From Mesostigma viride (lineage: Eukaryota; Streptophyta; Mesostigmatophyceae; Mesostigmatales; Mesostigmataceae), in NCBI GenBank assembly GCA_009746045.1, contig RPFO01000418.1, positions 2,401,334 to 2,465,333 on the forward strand: a DNA stretch of 64,000 bases, given 5' to 3'. Numbering within the stretch: position 1 is the stretch's first letter; each line of letters opens with the position of its first letter. Below, piece after piece: positions 10,401-44,454 of this stretch. The translations under genes and the position numbers were made by a program. The notes under the pieces are model-generated. The model worked only from the letters and a program-made list of their open reading frames with translations, was not told the origin of the DNA and made no database searches.

Positions 10401-13400
10401 AGCTACGTACTGAAAAGAAGCGAGCGATCGGAACGGACCCACCTAAGGAGCGTCGCCTTGCAAAAGCATCGGAGTGTGCCATGTCTAGCCAGGGTGTTTA
10501 TATTGTAGACGCCGGCTATTGAATTTTTTTTTCTCTAGTTCATCATATTCTCACAAACCAAACTCAAACGTCTTTTTATATTGTATACACCGGCTACTGA
10601 TCCGTTCTATTCGTTCATGTGTGAGATCTTTATTTTATATTGTATACACCGGCTACTGATCGGTTCTATTCGTTCATGTGTGAGATCTTTACTTTATATT
10701 GTATACACCGGCTACTGATCGGTTCTATTCGTTCATGTGTGAGATCTTTATTTTATATTGTATACACCGGCTACTGATCCGTTCTATTCGTTCATGTGTG
10801 AGATCTTTATTTTATATTGTATACACCGGCTACTGATCCGTTCTATTCGTTCATGTGTGAGATCTTTATTTTATATTGTATACACCGGCTACTGATCGGT
10901 TCTATTCGTTCATGTGTGAGATCTTTACTTTATATTGTATACACCGGCTACTGATCGGTTCTATTCGTTCATGTGTGAGATCTTTATTTTATATTGTATA
11001 CACCGGCTATTGATCGGTTCTATTCGTTCATGTGTGAGATCTTTACTTTATATTGTGTACACCGGCTATTGATCCGTTCTATTGGTTCATGTGTGAGATC
11101 TTTATTTTATATTGTATAAACCGGCTATTGATCCGTTCTATTCGTTCATGTGTGAGATCTTTATTTTATATTGTATACACCGGCTATTGATCCGTTCTAT
11201 TCGTTCATGTGTGAGATCTTTATTTTATATTGTATACACCGGCTATTGATCCGTTCTATTCGTTCATGTGTGAGATCTTTATTTTATATTGTATAAACCG
11301 GCTATTGATCCGTTCTATTCGTTCATGTGTGAGATCTTTACTTTATATTGTATAAACCGGCTATTGATCCGTTCTATTCGTTCATGTGTGAGATCTTTAC
11401 AGTACAGTACAAGCTGTGCACAAGCTGTGCTGCCTGTACTTTTCGTGTACAAGGGCAGCACGATTCGTCACACCCAGCGGTGCCATTGTGGGTGCTGCCC
11501 TGACAGCGCTCCCAAGGCAGGGAGGTGGGGGTTTTAGAGGACCAGTCTTCAGGACTGGTGAAAAGCAATGCATCCTGGGATGAACTACATTCAACATGGA
11601 ATCAGACAGGCGCCCACATGGCTCCCGCGCATGTAAAGCAAAAGATGAGCGTTCACCCATTCCAACCTGCACCTGTTCGGCTCGCCTTGCAATGATTCTT
11701 GACCCCAATCGCCTTTGTGGCATCGGCCAGCCCTCCCTTCTGCCCCATCCAGTAACACGCAGACTCTGATGTCCACCCTTCCAGCCCGCCCACCCACCTG
11801 CCCCCGTGTCTGCCTGCCTCCTTACCTGCCCCTTGCCCCGCCCGCCTGCCCCTCGCCACCGCCCCCCCTGCCTGCCCGGCTACCCCATTCCCTCCTGCCT
11901 GCCCTGCTGGCCCTCCCCCCCCCCCCCCCCCCCCCTCCGCCTGCCCGGCTACCCCGTTCCCTCCTGCCTGCGCTGCTGACCCTTGACCCTTGCGTTCCCC
12001 CCTTCCTCCTGCAGGTGCGCGACCTCAACATGGCGGTACGTGACATCGAGGGCGCGTATAAGGGCTGGGCGCCGCGCCACCGTGCGAATTTCGGCTCCAA
12101 TGTGCGCGACCTCAACCTGGACGTGGCGGACATCAACGCGCGCAAGCCCGCGCTTGTGCGGCCACGCACACCCATCGAGGAGCACATCCCGGGCAGCCGG
12201 CCGCACCCGTGGACGCGGCAGAGGGCGAGCGGCGAGGTGGACCTCGCCATGCGCAACGACGACATCGAGGTGAGTGGTGGGCATGATATCAGCCCATGGT
12301 GGGTGCTGTGACTGTCGTGGGGTTGCGGGTGTTGTGGGCATGTGTAATATGCCCGTCGCAACCATGCGCCCATCGGTAATCTGCATTGTGCACTGGCCAC
12401 ATTGGACATTGCAGCGTCGATACAGTAGCACCCAATCTCTAAGGTAGCACGCATGAAAGCTGTACACTATCCAAGCAATATGCGTGCAGGTGTACACCCT
12501 GCACGCAATGGGCATGCGTGAAGGTGTCTTGAAGTTAAAATAGCAGCGATGCGGTGCCCTGGTTATGTTTGATGGCGGGAATGTGTTTTTGCTGAACTGG
12601 TGTTGCCACGGGCTGGCAGCGCTCGTTTCAGCATGTGCTTGCGCAGGGGGTGGCGTTGCCAAGCTCTTTCTTGTCACAGAAAAGTTGTCCCAAGACGCCC
12701 ACAATCGCACCACCCCTGCCATGCCATGCCTTGCAGCAAACGCATGCCCTTTGCCATGATAGCGTTTCAACTTGCAAATTAACCACTCCACACCCTATGG
12801 GTGATTTATTCCCATCTCACGACATGGCCCCAGGAACGCCCGTACGGCTGGATGGTGAAAATAGGCTGGGGGTGGGATGGTGATCATGTTGCCGGTGCTG
12901 TCGGCTGTCACTGTATCTGGCGCCCTTGCCGTGGTCACCCACCAGGCAATAATTAATTAATCAATTAAAAGCACGTGACCGCTTCACGTGGGTATCAATG
13001 AAGAAAGTTCAACCCCTATTCTCAGCAAGGAGGGAGGGCGCCCTGGCTGCTCTCATACCCACCAGGCTCCCTATAGTTTCTACTTCATCTGGTCATGCGC
13101 TAGCTGCCCTCGCGTACGCACGTCGGGCGGTTACTGACACGTATCGCTCCCTCTGGGCCTGCTTCCCACCCACCCATCCGCTGCCTTTGCTTGTGCTCTC
13201 TGCGTGGTCTCCGTGCGCACGTGCTTTGTGTGTGGGCTTGAACTCCTCACGCGGTCCATCTCTGGCAGGGTGCCCACCCGCTGTCCCCCACCGCCACGCT
13301 GCTGGCACGGCGTGCCGCCTTCCGGGACGCCAACGTACGTCTCTTTTCTCCCCTGGGGCACTATGCTTGCTCATGCTTACTGCCGTGCTCGTCGTTATCT

Positions 13401-16400
13401 TACCACTGCCCCTGCTGTTCGCCAGCCACATTTCCAGCCCGCTATCATCCAAATCATGGGTATAGGGCTAAAGGAGTAATAACTAAAGCTCTCTGGACCA
13501 TCGGGTACCACTCTCTAGCCGCCACACGCCTCCCAACCCTAAACCATCAGTCAACCCGGTGCGAACACCAGCCAACACCCAGTCACCCGCTCAACCCGAA
13601 TGCAACCTGACAGCCAGGCACCATGGCCCTTAGAACTTCTCGCAGCGCTCACAGTGCGGCCACCCCCCATTAAAAATTAAATTAAATTATAACATGCCTC
13701 CGTGGGGAGGTCATGTAGCACATATTTCATGATGGATGGGGTGGAGGAAGCCGCGTGATCGAACTATCCTAACTCTATCTAGAAAAGCCGAACTACACTA
13801 CTCATCAAAACGCCTCCTCCGCTTGGGGGGAGGTGGCTTGCCCACAGGGTCGGGCGTGTGTGCCTTGACAATCTTCTTCCACCGCTCCTTGTCCTGCATG
13901 GCAGTCCAAAGACGGGAGAGAGAGTGGATGCGGTACTCAAACTGGGCTGGGACCACTAGGTCGTCCAGCAACATCTGGGTATAGGTCATGGCATGTTTCC
14001 CTACCTTTTTAGGAATGTTCTTGGGGCCAGGCCAGGTCAAAATGTGCCGCCCCGGTTGGCCGAGCCGCTGGGGACCGGCCAGACCAAGGGCGGTGTCGAC
14101 CTGGCTGGTGCGAGCAAGATGTCCTACAAATGCTATCCTACGCTGTCTAATCTCGTCCGAAATACGCGGCACCCCCCATGACCCTCACAAAATCACCCCG
14201 AGTCGTCGGGACCCCCATGCTTCAACCCCTCGTGGCTTCCTCGCTCATGAATCCCCCCCGCACCATCGTGGCCTGCATGGCTTCTCATAAACGCTCTCGT
14301 GACCTCCATCCATTCACCCTGCATCCCTTTCCCCCCACCAGGGCGAGCCGGCTAGCCCGTCGTCCCCCCCCAGCGCAGACAACGCCTCTCGCCCCCGCAT
14401 GCCCCTCGAGCAGCTGCGCTCCGTGCGCCAAGAGAACGTGTCCGCCATCCGTCACAAGCTGGACGCGGTGGCGGCGGCAGCAGCGCCGGACGAGCTGATG
14501 CGCTCGTTCAAGCGGCTGGACCGCGACCGCTCGAGTACGGATGCTCAGGCTTGGTTGTTTAGCGTGGTGGTCTTGTTGTTTGCATCACTATCACGTGGTC
14601 AAAATCACTTGGCATCAAATTATGTTGCGACCCCAAAAGAAGGTGAAAGCCAATGTATGCATGCTCCTTTTGTTTAGTGATGTGCCTTTATGCTCTGTAT
14701 GTATGCTCCTGTTGTTTGGAGATGTGCCTTTATGCTCTGTATGTATGCTCCTGTTGTTTAGAGATGTGCCTTTAGGCTCTGTATGTATGCTCCTGTTGTT
14801 TGGAGATGTGCCTTTATGCTCTGTATGTATGCTCCTGTTGTTTAGAGATGTGCCTTTATGCTCTGTATGTATGCTCCTGTTGTTTAGAGATGTGCCTTTA
14901 TGCTCTGTATGTATGCTCCTGTTGTTTGGAGATGTGCCTTTATGCTCTGTATGTATGCTCCTGTTGTTTGGAGATGTGCCTTTATGCTCTGTATGTATGC
15001 TCCTGTTGTTTAGAGATGTGCCTTTATGTTGATGTGTGCTGGTCCTCTAAAGCGGTAGCTTGCTGTTGCTGCTGATGTTGCTGGTGGTATCAATAGTGTG
15101 GCCTCGTTCATGATGATGGTGCCTGTTCATGATGATATTATGTATGGTGGCTCATTACAGGACTTTGTGTGTGCTGATGCAAGCGGCTGGACCATGACCG
15201 CTCTACGGCTTGGGTTGACCTGCGATAATTTTCTCAAATGCGTTGATTTGTATCTCATCCACACAGGTGATTTGTATTTCTCATCCACACAAGTCTTCTC
15301 CGGGTATCTTCTTGTCCTTTCATTCACCTACGACACGACATCCCTTGCAACGGCCCAACGTCACCTAACCTGCCATCCTCCCCCCCTCGGCCCCTTTTCC
15401 ATCCCCCCCCACAAGCTAATGCGTGCGACCCTCCCCTTCCCCTCCCCTTTTCCTTATGCCCATCCGCAGACAAGCTGATGCGTGCGACCCTCCCCTTCCC
15501 CTCCCTTTTTCCTTATGCCCATCCGCAGACAAGCTGATGCGTGCGACCCTCCCCTTCCCCTCCCTTTTTTCCTTATGCCCATCCGCAGACAAGCTGATGC
15601 GTGCGACCCTCCCCTTCCCCTCCCTTTTTCCTTATGCCCATCTGCAGACAAGCTGATGCGTGCGACCCTCCCCTTCCCCTCCCCTTTTCCTTATGCCCAT
15701 CCGCAGACAAGCTGATGCGTGCGATCCTCCCCTTCCCCTCCCTTTTTCCTTATGCCCATCCGCAGACAAGCTGATGCGTGCGACCCTCCCCTTCCCCTCC
15801 CTTTTTTCCTTATGCCCATCCGCAGACAAGCTGATGCGTGCGACCCTCCCCTTCCCCTCCCTTTTTCCTTATGCCCATCTGCAGACAAGCTGATGTGTGC
15901 GACCCTCCCCTTCCCCTCCCTTTTTCCTTATGCCCATCCGCAGACAAGCTGATGTGTGCGACCCTCCCCTTCCCCTCCCTTTTTCCTTATGCCCATCCGC
16001 AGACAAGCTGACGCGCGCCGAGTTCCGCCGCACGATGGAGGCGCTGGGCGTGCCGATGAGCGAGGGAGAGATCAACACGGCGGTGGCGGGGTTCGATGCG
16101 GACCAGAGCGGTGCGTGGGGCGGCAAGGTGGCCACTGCCGTTGTTTTTCTTGAAGGGGGAATGATGCCACGTGGTTGCTGGTGGTGGGCTTGGATGCGGA
16201 CCAGAGCGGTGGGGGAGGGGGGCAAGCGGGCCAGTACACCTGTTTTTGTTGCATCGGGAACCAAACCACGTGCTTGGGGGTGGCAGCGGGTTGGACACGG
16301 ACAAGAGTGGTGCGGGGGAGCATGCGCTAATGACTGCCATTGTGTATGTGTGTGTGAGTGAGTGAGTGAGTGAGTGAGTGAGAGAGAGGGAGAGGGAGAG

Positions 16401-16433
16401 AGAGGGAGAGGGAGAGAGAGGGAGAGGGAGACG

Positions 16434-16497
<64 letters not shown>

Positions 16498-16501
16498 GAC
16501 A

Positions 16502-16568
<67 letters not shown>

Positions 16569-17756
16569 GCTGCAACCGCCCATGGGCGCGTGCACAAGAG
16601 CGTGCAGTTGCGCATGCGTTAGGGTTATTCTCTAGTGTCCGTCCGACTGTGATGCAGGTGCATGCCACGCGAAAGTTCATTGTCTGGACACTACAGTGAC
16701 ACTACAGTGACACTACAGTGTACCCTCTGGCTCTGGCACTGGCACACATGCTATGGCACACTCCGGTGCACCCGACAGAGAGGCATGTCTACAATCGGAG
16801 CATGCCCTGGACGGGACAGCCGGACCCGACGCATGACACAAGTTCATGAGCAGGGCATCCTCCCACTTGCCCTTGGATGCCCCCGGGGACTAACACATAG
16901 GACCTTCAACATGATGATGATTGTGACTACATAGCGCCCCCCCGGGACATTTGACCTTATCTCACATACTATCATATAGGAACTTCGACATGATGATGAT
17001 CTTATCTCACTCGATGAGTGATGTCGTTTGCCCTTCGCATCTCGCATCCGGTGGCCCCCCTCTGGTCCCGCAGGCTACATCAACTACAAGGAGTTTGCGC
17101 GCGCCGTGTACCCGCGCGCGGCCGCCATGGCCACCAGCTCGCGACGACACGCGCCCGCCGCCGTGGGTGTGCCTCCCATGGCGTCCTCCTCCGACAGCCA
17201 CAAGCCCGCCCGCTCCCTGGACAACGATCGGCACGGCTACGGCGGCGAGGACCTTGGCCCACCCCCTGCGGGAGGCCCATCCGGCACCATGCATTACGAG
17301 TTCAAGGGCGGGCGAGCCGGCCGGACTGCCCCCGAAGGGGAGTACTCCTCGCCCGGGTACCGGCCGATTCGGGCCGCAACCAGTCTTGCGCACCGCGGCC
17401 CACCTGGCGGCGTCAGCAACATGGGGGCGGACGGGGAGGGGCCCGAGTCGTGGCGAGCCACGCGGGACGCGGGGGCGGGTCGTGGGCCGATTCCCGCGAC
17501 GTTCGGGGCCGGGTCGGGCCCGCTCACGACCGGCACGACAAACTTCTACCGTCCGACACGGGACGTGGGCGACACCAGCCACTGGGACATGAACACGATG
17601 CGGAGCAAGCAGGAGCGGCTCACGGCGAGGGCCACGCACTCGGCGGGCGTGCAGGCGCACGTGCGGCAGCAGGCAGCCGCGGCAAGCGCCAAGCCCAACT
17701 ATTCCGCCATGCGGCAGCGGGCGGAGGATATTGCCTTGGTTCGCTCGCTGCAGTGA
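7500..17756 (+). CDS. EF-hand protein with repeated D-I-E-G motifs (about 11 exons)
   Basis: Exons: 7667-7721, 8117-8177, 8832-8896, 9944-10044, 10316-10367, 12015-12269, 13269-13334, 14342-14534, 16003-16110 and 17074-17756 (TGA). All are flanked by AG/GT and joined in frame. A first exon at 7500-7513 (MANG) is a guess that would need a GC donor; with it the protein is 550 aa. The N-terminal half carries D-I motifs: VEDITG, DDIEGT, RDIEGA, ADINA, DDIEGA. Residues about 283-294 (DRDRSNKLTRAE) and 319-330 (DADQSGYINYKE) are two canonical 12-residue EF-hand loops with D1, D3, S5 and E12, so calcium binding is likely. The low-complexity C-terminus ends in VRSLQ. Protist EF-hand proteins with such motifs are often flagella-associated, but that role is inference. 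Introns contain satellites, a LINE piece and copied splice boundaries. Confidence 0.82.
9000..9210. repeat. Minisatellite, about 29 bp (AGCACGAATGGGCACAGTAG)
   Basis: About seven imperfect tandem copies in the intron between the exons at 8832-8896 and 9944-10044 of the EF-hand gene. Confidence 0.85.
10570..11400. repeat. 59-bp satellite, about 14 copies
   Basis: The unit contains GTATACACCGGCTACTGATC and TTCGTTCATGTGTGAGATCT with a period of 59 bp. A degenerate half copy lies upstream at about 10,498. The array lies inside the intron 10368-12014 of the EF-hand gene. Variant positions (CTACTGATCGG versus CTATTGATCCG) are grouped along the array, indicating local spreading of variants. Confidence 0.95.
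13670..14172 (-). mobile_element. LINE 3' fragment (RT C-terminus + 3' UTR) in an EF-hand gene intron
   Basis: Minus strand 14,172-13,798 is an open stretch of 124 codons, starting MPRISDEIRQRRIAFVGHLA and ending in a KPPPPKRRRRF block. This is the conserved tail of non-LTR RT proteins (I..RR..F.GH motif). It is followed by the AT-rich 3' UTR with CCGTGGGGAGGTCATGT. It is 5'-truncated, lies antisense to the host gene within intron 13335-14341, and is much less decayed than the 1.2-2.3 kb copy. Confidence 0.75.
14660..15030. repeat. 42-bp minisatellite, about 9 copies
   Basis: Unit GATGTGCCTTTATGCTCTGT plus ATGTATGCTCCTGTTGTTTA. Because 42 is a multiple of three, it gives a spurious open frame. 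It lies in the intron 14535-16002 of the EF-hand gene. Confidence 0.95.
15181..15210 (+). repeat. Copy of the end of the preceding exon inside the intron
   Basis: 'AAGCGGCTGGACCATGACCG' followed by CTCTACGG repeats the end of exon 14342-14534 (AAGCGGCTGGACCGCGACCG, then CTCGAGTACGG), including the EF-hand loop start. It is a decayed second copy of an exon boundary about 670 bp downstream. Confidence 0.8.
15419..16010 (+). repeat. 59-60 bp array of duplicated 3' splice sites, 10 copies
   Basis: Each unit has a pyrimidine-rich tract (CCTCCCCTTCCCCTCCC, then TTTTTCCTTATGCCCATC), the acceptor CCGCAG and the first exon bases ACAAGCTGA. Only the last copy continues into the true exon (ACAAGCTGACGCGCGCCGAG at 16,003). 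The others continue TGATGCGTGCGACCCTCCCC. The array therefore offers about ten consecutive near-identical acceptors before the EF-hand exon. Confidence 0.9.
16111..16320 (+). repeat. About 97-bp tandem duplication carrying the exon end and 5' splice site
   Basis: The true exon ends GATGCGGACCAGAGCG|GTGCG at 16,110. The intron repeats GGATGCGGACCAGAGCG|GTGG at about 16,192-16,212 and a more diverged GGACACGGACAAGAGTG|GTGCG at about 16,293-16,313, each with the intervening TGTTTTT..CCACGTG segment. All three encode part of the second EF-hand loop and are followed by a GT. Confidence 0.85.
16355..16566. repeat. GAGT / GA / CA microsatellite tract
   Basis: (GAGT)n, then (GA)n interrupted by a short (CA)n, then (GA)n. 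It lies in the intron 16111-17073 of the EF-hand gene. Confidence 0.95.
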
Positions 17757-18656
17757 TCGGGGGGTTGTGGATACTAAGCACAGTACTGAGCACAGAATGA
17801 TGGGGGGGGGGAGGCGCTTTTGGGTGGGGAAGAGTGGACACAGGGGGCGGAATTCCTGCAAAACGGAGGAACAGCTTCCAGGTGGCCAAGGGGATAATTA
17901 ACTGTTAAGTTGATGTGGGTTGCCAGAGGGTTTGCAGTACGCACAATGGAAATCCGGGTAGATGAAGGTAGTCATCAGTATTGAGACCAATCGCGTTGGT
18001 CATCTCGATCAATAATCTTGACGGGCTGGATGAAGGGGCGCATTGTTCCCATACCAGCACGGCATACTGTGGGCACGGCCACGTCAACAATGAAATTTTG
18101 GTACAGTACTAGGATCCGATTAATGTGTGTGAGCGTAGTAGATAAACTTGCCACAACTATAATGCTCTCTAAAAGCGGGAAGGTGTTTTTCCTGTGACCA
18201 CCAATTCTAGCAGGAATCCAGTGCTACTTCATAAGTATAAACTCGACTTAATGAATCGGTTTCCTCTGAATATAGTTTAATTAACGAATGCGGGAAAGAT
18301 AGGGTCGCTATGCATTGGCCTGCACGTGGAAGGCTGTCAGCAACATGGGCTGACTAATTATTCGATATGTACCATGGGTTTCATGAGCTCGCCTGCATTT
18401 TCTTTGGATGACGCGGTTGAGGGTCGGTGGCTATTAATTAGTGGTACGAGAAAATTAATATTTTAGGTTTTATACGACTTGCTCGCAAAGATTTGTAATT
18501 TGGTCGCACCGGCTGAGATTAGCTAGGGACATGTAGGGTCGGCTGGTTGCTTCTTAGAATATTTGACTGGTTAATTTGGTTTTTTTAGTGAGTTGTGATT
18601 AATTGTTGTATAGTGGCCGGACTCGGACCGGCCCAAGGGGTCTATTAATTAATCCA
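17757..18656. other. Intergenic, no recognisable gene
   Basis: AT-rich sequence downstream of the EF-hand gene stop. No splice-supported exon and no clear polyadenylation element stands out. Confidence 0.4.
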
Positions 18657-18660
18657 TTAA

Positions 18661-21447
18661 CTCGCGTTAGCACATTTATAACGCAATTTTTTGCGTTATA
18701 ACACTTTATTTCAATTAAACACATCTAATGAAGCAAGCATGATATGGGCTATCTGAGGCCAGTTATGAATTCTCTGAGATATATAAAAAAATGTAGTATA
18801 TGGTCTTGGCATGTAATTCCCAGCCTGGCTATGTGAAATTCAAAGTTGAAGACACATGGGTCTCGTAAACTATGACCCCCTCACACTACAAGGGGCCGGT
18901 ATGCCACATGGGTCAAGTATTGCAGGCACTGAATTTTTTAATTGGAGTAAAAGCAATATATGTAGACCCTCGTGGCTGCATATGGGCTTGAAATAAGCAG
19001 CCCTCCTATTTTCCCCACACCCATGAAATTATAACACTATAACACTGGGTAGACAAGTGGGTGCACACAAAAGGCACCGTGGGCCCCTTGGGGGGCATAA
19101 ACCCATGGAGATGCACAAACTAAGCCCAGATATGTCAAAATAAGACAGGGCAACCACCTGCAGCCAATAATACAAGCTGGCCACATGCCACGCTTAACGA
19201 GAAGAGCGGGCACTGCGGCCACCTTGTCCATGCACGTAGGTAACGTGGTACGGACACCCTACGCAAGGCATGCATTCTAGGAGGCAGCCACCAACAAACT
19301 AGTGGTGTTGAGCCTATTTCAGCCTGCCCTAGCAAGGATAAACTAGGCCTAAGCTGCTATAGCTTGCCAGGTGATGGCCAGCACACCTGGTGGCACATGC
19401 TGTCAATGGGAAGCTTTTACTCACCAGTTACGTGCTTGATGATGCCACAGAGACCAGCCAACTGCCTCACACTCATGCAATATGTGTATGGGAAATGTAT
19501 AACAAACATATATGGAGGTATTCAAACCCATACAGCCTCTAAAACTTATCACCATCACCCTGTGGCAGGTCAACTGACTGAGGGAAGCATCTAAGAATGG
19601 TGTTTTAGAAAGGGGCCAGGCCAGGGTCAAGAAAGAGCATGAATAGTGCAAAAAGAATGTGCTACACAAGCTAGAACGTATATATAAATGTCAAACATCG
19701 ATAGGAAAACGATGCTTAAGCTTTACCAGGCATGGATGGCGTTACCTTGGCCCAGCCGGTGGCCGCAAAATGGCGCATTTCGGCACACCAAAGCTGTGCA
19801 GCATTAATTAATTAAACTCGTGCTCCCGTTGGGGAGTCACGGAGCACCGAAGTGCTTTTAATCCCTGTGTGTGCACTACAGGAGAAAGGGCAGAGACCCC
19901 CAGTCTCCTTCATGCCAAAGGCATGCCACAGCTGCAATCGGGCGCGGCTAGCTAAAAGGACAGGCTAACGATCCGGCAAACTGTGGGTGCAATAAGACCC
20001 ATGTGAGCATATCATAGCAAGGAGCGTGGGCAAGTAATCTGAACATAGCCAGGGCGTAGCATGGCTGTACTAGGACTAGGCTATGGCTGGTTGTGTACCG
20101 TGCGTTGGCGGCACGTGACTAGGTGTGTTGGCACAGCTAGGCAACATTCTAGGCATGGCTGCCTTAGCGGCAGTGACGCCAATGGTTACAAGCTAGGGCT
20201 ATTGCTATTCTAGCCCGCTGGGGGCGTCCACATCTTGTGGTTGATCATCAGGTCCCCGCCCCTCCAGTACACCTTGGGCTTCTGGGGGTCCTGCTTATGG
20301 CGGAGGTATTCCGGCCACAGGTCGCGTCGCTGCTGTTGCTGAGCGGGGGTGAGGTCGTCATCCAGCGTCCAGGTGAGGTCGTGCAACCGCTTGCGACGAG
20401 AGAGGAACCGCTGCTTATCCTCAGGGGAGGAGAAGGTGAGTAGGACTGGTGGGGGAGCCGCCTTGTCCCGTGAGTGGGGAAGGCGGTGGCACCCACGCAG
20501 TTCTACCTCACCTACCAGGCCCATGAGGGTAAGAAGCTGGTTCTTGAGCTCGTCAGCAAGAGAGGTTGACGTCTCACCTGGCTTCTGGGGGAAGCGACGT
20601 AGCACCACTCGGCACTCGCGGCGAGCGCGATCGGTGACCTCCCGTTGCTGGGCCTGGCGGTGGTCCTCCAGCTCCTGGAGCTTTGTGGCGATGGCGTCGG
20701 TGGTGGAGGCGGTCGCTGACCGCAGCAGGTCCGCGTAGGAGAGCGGCGGGAGGTCGCCAGCATCCTGCCGGGTGGCTGGGATGCAATGGTGGCCGTCTGC
20801 TCCGCTATCTTGGGGACCTGTGTGGCCAGGGCCTCGGTGTGGGCGGTGATGGCCTCAAGCTTCTTCAGGTGCAGCATGGTCGCTGGATTCGGCGATTTCT
20901 GGCCACCCTTGCACGTTTACGACTACTATGTATCATAAAAAGTAAAAAGAAACCGATATATCCTTTAAAATACGCCGGAAAGGTATTGCTGTCAACGTTT
21001 CTATCGTCCGGCCTGATCGCAGTTTATTCCAGCAAGAACGCTGCCGACACCTATCAAATGGCCCATTTCTCACCCCAGTATGTTGCTGGGACGCTAACAT
21101 GTCTTCCTATTAGGTTACGATCGCGTTTCCTGGGGTCAAACAGCTGCGCCATGTCGCTAGACTACAGCAGGACTGCAGTGGGTACGCGCGATTTCGTTCG
21201 GCCATCACCTTCGTCTTCCCTAAAAAGTCCTGATTTACAGCTGGCATTGCATGATGCCACGTGGCAACCGTTGGGTACTTGGGTACGGGGATTTTTTTAT
21301 GAGATCCTAGGGTTATAAACTAAGCCTGACTGCAGTTGCTTGGCCTCTAAACTATTGGGAAATAGTTGTTTGAACTCCATGTTAACAACGCAATTTTTTG
21401 CGTTATAACCTCACAACGCAAAAAATTGCGTTATGTAATAACGCGAG
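18661..21447. mobile_element. Candidate 2.8-kb inverted-repeat element flanked by TTAA
   Basis: The left end reads TTAA|CTCGCGTTA and the right end TAACGCGAG|TTAA, a perfect 9-bp terminal inverted repeat. Inside each end lies the same 20-mer ATAACGCAATTTTTTGCGTT in inverted orientation (18,679-18,698; reverse complement at about 21,415-21,434), itself part of a hairpin. The right end carries a second hairpin copy (21,388-21,407). TTAA flanks are typical of piggyBac-type insertions, but no transposase frame was found inside and the terminal bases are not the usual piggyBac ones. If real, it is a non-autonomous element. Confidence 0.45.
19800..20890 (-). mobile_element. LINE-derived element with ORF1 fragment
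   Basis: Minus strand: an ORF1 region starting near 20,877 (LHLKKLEAITAHTEALATQV, a likely coiled coil) shifts frame into 20,608-20,210. The latter reads DELKNQLLTLMGLVGEVELR, PPPVLLTFSSPEDKQRFLSR, LDDDLTPAQQQQRRDLWPEY and VYWRGGDLMINHKMW. This order (coiled coil, RNA-binding-like core, basic end) fits LINE ORF1 proteins. The 3' end at 19,803-19,850 is (TTAA)n plus the GACTCCCCAACGGGAGCACG motif. No endonuclease or RT is present. It lies inside the TTAA-flanked inverted repeats. Confidence 0.65.
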
Positions 21448-21451
21448 TTAA

Positions 21452-22295
21452 TAGACGTGTACGTGACTGCGTCACGTGAGCATAAGTCCTCAGTGGGAGG
21501 GGAACATGGGATGGAATGGATGGTGTAAGCTAGCTAGGCCGGTCCTATAGTTACATGGTTGTGGGCACCACGGCCCGAATCGCTATGTTAATGCCATACG
21601 CGGTCACACGCGGATCGAGCCCCCACAGACTTGGGGGTGGTCTCCTTCATCACTACTTGCCATCTATCCTTGCGTAGCATCTGCCTCCATATTAATTACA
21701 GACAAACCAGGATCGAGGCTGCCCGGAAGGGGTCTATGGTCGAGATTTATGTTTGTCAGTCTTGAGAACCTTGTACGACTAACTGTACGGTTAACGCAAT
21801 AGCCTGGGGGTGCGTGACCACGTCATTTACTGGCGTTTTCAGCGCTGAGGCCGACGCGTGACGCATGCCTGTGTTAATTAATTTAGGATGATGTCAGCTT
21901 GTGTGTCGGCGGACCATGCTAGGCTGGCAATGGTCCGCAATCGTTTCTTTTACAATTGCGGCAATGGCCGCCTGTGCAAAAGCATTCTAGCGCGGGTTGC
22001 ATTTGCATGTCTCGTAGCCGAGGCAGATGGTGGCACAACCGCTAAGTTGTCCAACCAGGCATAGCATAGTTGGTCGTGCAACGGAAAGAAAATTTAATTA
22101 GTTTACCCCCATGTCGTTTTCCCCGGCTGTGGGTCTTTTGACATGGGCGAAGGATGGGGCGCTACTTCGGCGGTTTGACCAGCTTCGGTGGAGCTGTTCG
22201 TAAGTTTCTAAACTCCCAAACGGGAGCACGTGTTTAATTAATTAATTGATTAATTAATTAATTAATTAATTAATTAATTAATTAATCCCAGCGTG
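21452..22295. other. Intergenic region with element 3' end and (AATT)n
   Basis: No gene is seen. 22,210-22,288 is a plus-strand retroelement terminus: AACTCCCAAACGGGAGCACG, then about 65 bp of TTAATTAA repeats. It ends about 8 bp beyond the stop codon of the minus-strand coiled-coil gene. Confidence 0.6.

Positions 22296-44454
<22,159 letters not shown>

Noticed and set aside
11715-12791. Plus 198-codon and minus 210/280-codon frames
   Set aside because: The plus frame includes the real exon 12015-12269 but its upstream part is a C-rich intron repeat. The minus frames are shadows.
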